From: an uncultured Lachnospiraceae bacterium
GTDB lineage: Bacteria > Bacillota > Clostridia > Lachnospirales > Lachnospiraceae
Assembly: GCA_910578555.1 (NCBI GenBank)
Contig: CAJTPS010000017.1
Location: forward strand, 17,081-81,080
DNA: 64,000 nucleotides
Reading direction: 5' to 3'
Shown here: in pieces, positions 61,900 through 64,000 of the stretch
How positions within the stretch are numbered: position 1 is the first letter of the stretch
Layout: every line of letters starts with the position of its first letter
Program-made: the position numbers and the translations under genes
The notes under the pieces: model-generated
The model's input: the letters and a program-made list of their open reading frames with translations, nothing else
Told to the model about the DNA's origin: nothing
Databases searched by the model: none

Positions 61900-62786
61900 G
61901 TATATTGGAAATCATGAAAGAAAGATATGACAATATCGTCATTCCGGAGGAACTTAACGTTCGGGTGCAGCAGGAAATACAGAAGTCAAGGAAACAGCAG
62001 GAAGAAAAAGGGAGGGCCGGCAGCAGCCACAGGTTCAGAAAAGTGATACACAGTATGGAAGTAATGGCAGCGGCGGCATGTGTTCTGTTCACGGCGGCGC
62101 TTAATACAAGCCCGGTATTTGCAAAGGAGGCAGGGGAGCTTCCTGTGATCGGAGGACTGGCGCGGGTACTGACTTTCCGCTCTTACGAAACGGAAAAGGA
62201 TGATATAGCGGTATCTGTGGAAATCCCCACGATTGAGATGATCGCGGAGGACACCGGGATAACGGTGGATGAGATCAATCAGGAAATTCTTGACCGCTGC
62301 AATCAGTATGCGGAGGAAGCGGTGAAACGCGCGGAAGAATACAGAACCGCTTTTCTGGAGACAGGCGGATCATTGGAAGAATGGGCGGAGCATAAGATCA
62401 GGATCACGGTCGGCTATGAGATCAAACAGCAAAATAGTGATTATCTTTCCTTTGTCGTGAGGGGAAACGAAAACTGGACAAATGCCTACAGCGAATCGAA
62501 GTATTACAATTTGGACTTAAACACAGGCAAATTTGTCACGTTAAAGGATATGCTGGGCGACGATTATGTGGAACTGGCAAACAGGAGCATCAGGGAACAG
62601 ATCGCTGCAAGACAAAGGGCGGGAGAAACATTCTTTACGGCAGAGGAAGGCGGGTTTGCGGGGATTTCGGAAGATGTGAAGTTCTATATCAATGGGAGTA
62701 ACCGCCCGGTCATTGTTTTTGATAAATACGAGATAGCACCCGGTTCATCGGGGAAAATTGAATTTGAGATGACAGGAGGAAACTAA
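61896..62786 (+). CDS. RsiV-like anti-sigma factor (DUF3298 sensor domain)
   Basis: 296 residues. A short cytoplasmic domain (about 1-50), one membrane helix (SMEVMAAAACVLFTAALNTS), and an extracellular region ending in a DUF3298-type domain: YNLDLNTGKFVTLKDMLGDD and YVELANRSIREQI, then GISEDVKFYINGSNRPVIVF. In Bacillus RsiV this domain binds lysozyme, which triggers cleavage and frees SigV. The cytoplasmic part is short and lacks an obvious zinc anti-sigma motif, as in RsiV. Its sigma partner upstream is truncated, so the pair may no longer work. Ribosome site GCAGGAGG lies before the ATG. Confidence 0.82.
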   Translation: MSILEIMKERYDNIVIPEELNVRVQQEIQKSRKQQEEKGRAGSSHRFRKVIHSMEVMAAAACVLFTAALNTSPVFAKEAGELPVIGGLARVLTFRSYETEKDDIAVSVEIPTIEMIAEDTGITVDEINQEILDRCNQYAEEAVKRAEEYRTAFLETGGSLEEWAEHKIRITVGYEIKQQNSDYLSFVVRGNENWTNAYSESKYYNLDLNTGKFVTLKDMLGDDYVELANRSIREQIAARQRAGETFFTAEEGGFAGISEDVKFYINGSNRPVIVFDKYEIAPGSSGKIEFEMTGGN

Positions 62787-62787
62787 A

Positions 62788-63381
62788 ATGAGAAAGAAAA
62801 TGAGACGTGTGATAGTTATGGTTCTGGGTTTTGCCCTGACAGGGGCAGTTCTGACGGGGTGCGGCGAAAGCCGCCAGCCCGGTCAGGAAACACAGCAGGG
62901 GATACCTGTGAGTATACCGGAGGAAACACAGCAGGAAACAGTAACAGAGGCGTCAGAAGCAGAGACGGTAAAAGAACCGATAGAGGCGTCAGAAGATACG
63001 GCACAGACAGCAGAAAAACCTGTGCAGACAGCAGAAAAATACGAGGATAATTTTGCGGTTGACAGTGAGGCGGCAAAGGCATTCGCCGAAAAGATTAAGG
63101 ATGCAGCCGCCAGAAAGGATTTGGAGGCACTTGCGGAGCTGACAGCGTTTCCGGTCTATGTGGGCCTGCCGGGTGTCGATGTGGTAGAGACGAAGGAAGA
63201 CTTTCTGAAGCTTGGTGCAGAAGCGGTGTTTACGGACGATCTGCTGGAATCCGTAGAGAAGACTGATCTCGATCATTTCGAGCCTTGCATGGCGGGATTT
63301 AGTGTTTCGGACGGAAGGATAACAAGCATAAACTTTGGCGTGGCAGATGGAGTACTGGCAATCAACGGAATCAATTATTGA
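62788..63381 (+). CDS. Lipoprotein of the sigma/anti-sigma operon
   Basis: 197 residues, 1 bp after the RsiV-like gene. Signal peptide MRKKMRRVIVMVLGFALTGA ends in a lipobox LTGC (Cys27). A Gln/Glu/Thr-rich spacer (about 30-80) carries tandem short repeats (EETQQETVTE, TAEKPVQTAEKYE), then a small alpha/beta domain (SEAAKAFAEKIKDAAARKDL and EALAELTAFPVYVGLPGVDV). The family is not recognised; the fold resembles small DUF-type domains seen after lipoprotein spacers. It ends 54 bp before a terminator. Confidence 0.72.
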   Translation: MRKKMRRVIVMVLGFALTGAVLTGCGESRQPGQETQQGIPVSIPEETQQETVTEASEAETVKEPIEASEDTAQTAEKPVQTAEKYEDNFAVDSEAAKAFAEKIKDAAARKDLEALAELTAFPVYVGLPGVDVVETKEDFLKLGAEAVFTDDLLESVEKTDLDHFEPCMAGFSVSDGRITSINFGVADGVLAINGINY

Positions 63382-63435
63382 TCGTTTTCAGGGAGGCGTG
63401 CATTATCTTACTTTATCAGGTCTCGTAAAGCCCGT

Positions 63436-63466
63436 AAAATGGCACTTTGCGGGACCTTGCCATTTT
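63436..63466 (+). terminator. Terminator of the sigma/anti-sigma/lipoprotein operon
   Basis: AAAATGGCA at 63436-63444 pairs with TGCCATTTT at 63458-63466 around a 13-nt loop and is followed by T. The region from here to 63765 has no supported gene; open frames are short and have no ribosome sites. Confidence 0.8.
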
Positions 63467-63765
63467 TCATTAGGCTTCATTAAATTGTATCAATTTGTCT
63501 GGGTTCATCAAAAGTCGTCATTTTGTGGGAAAATGGTGTAGTAAATGGTGTACCGGATGAATGGCGGGAGGGTGTCTTGGATGTAAGTGATTTTCGATTC
63601 TGATTCATGTTTTTCATGTTGGGATTTCAGTAACAGGAAGCCGAGGGCTGAACTGTTACAGATTTCAGAAAAATCGGATTGTGAGTCCTTGCACGATAAG
63701 ATATAATAATAGTAACTTAATGATGAGATGGCAAAAGAAGAGACAGTCAAGAAGACGGTGATTAG

Positions 63766-64000
63766 GTGGCTGGAGAAGAAATATGGCAGGATACCAGAAC
63801 CGTAGAGCAGATTGTGGACGGTATGAGTTTATTCGATGACGATCTGATGTCTATGGTGTTTGATGGCAATATAGAAGCAACGGAGCTTCAGGATTCGTAT
63901 ATGGTGTTTATCACCCGGACGGATATCTTTAAGCATGGGATACCGATTTATACGATCAATTGTCATTTTGAGGAAACGAATGAGTTATTTGATGATGGTT
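63766..64000 (+). pseudogene. Rpn-family (PD-(D/E)XK) transposase with internal deletion, runs off the window
   Basis: The frame begins at GTG 63766 (ATG 63823 is alternative) and is open to the end of the window. TVEQIVDGMSLFDDDLMSMV and VFDGNIEATEL match the N-terminus of Rpn/PD-(D/E)XK proteins. Directly after TEL comes QDSYMVFITRTDIFKHGIPI and YTINCHFEETNELFDDG, which belongs about 130 residues later in the family. The nuclease core is therefore deleted in frame, near 63893. The C-terminal part continues past the window. It complements the C-terminal relic at 22.9-23.2 kb. Confidence 0.72.

Noticed and set aside
63335..63541. Plus-strand frame across the terminator at 63436
   Set aside because: Overlaps the lipoprotein gene and the terminator, with no ribosome site.

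Overview
The window looks like a chromosomal segment of a Clostridia bacterium, most likely Lachnospiraceae. This rests on the AddAB recombination pair, a BMP-type nucleoside transporter, a BlaI/BlaR1-like pair, Rpn-family transposase relics, InlB-repeat surface proteins ending in a Cys-rich transmembrane tail, and TnpX-type mobile DNA. No rRNA, tRNA or CRISPR array was seen. Genus is not inferable by eye.

Layout. 1-7.9 kb: addB (5' end outside the window), addA, and a KtrB/KtrA potassium uptake pair. 8-13.2 kb (minus strand): a nucleoside ABC importer operon, lipoprotein then ATPase then two permeases, with a terminator after the lipoprotein gene. 13.4-17.1 kb: a heterodimeric ABC exporter. 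17.4-19.2 kb: a BlaI-like repressor with a clear operator and a BlaR1-like metallopeptidase. 19.4-23.2 kb: an AT-richer stretch of secreted and hypothetical genes and relics. 23.2-27.2 kb (minus strand): an ECF sigma factor, a membrane protein and an ABC-2 transporter, interrupted by a MITE-like inverted repeat.

27.4-41.2 kb is an integrated mobilizable element. It has a TnpX-type large serine recombinase at its left end, a MobQ-type relaxase with a recognisable oriT, and small helper genes. Its cargo is a two-gene restriction-modification-like system (GIY-YIG/SF2 helicase/methylase-like fusion plus an Eco57I-type methylase), a small serine recombinase beside a dense hairpin cluster, two HTH regulators, and a decayed gene that joins OLD/GajA-like and UvrD/GajB-like pieces. 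A ~35-40 bp direct repeat occurs once to the left and twice in tandem to the right.

41.3-64 kb: an OFA-type MFS transporter, an FAD/Rieske oxidoreductase, an inositol-phosphatase-like enzyme, an orphan ZorAB/MotAB-like pair behind direct repeats, an aldo/keto reductase, two membrane proteins, a broken tandem family of large surface proteins, CutC, and a truncated sigma factor with an intact RsiV-like anti-sigma factor and a lipoprotein. A theme of the right half is internal deletions: HD hydrolase, PP2C fused to an ABC ATPase, a surface protein, the Rpn transposase and the GajA/GajB chimera are all gene halves joined together. That is either real genome erosion or an assembly artefact.
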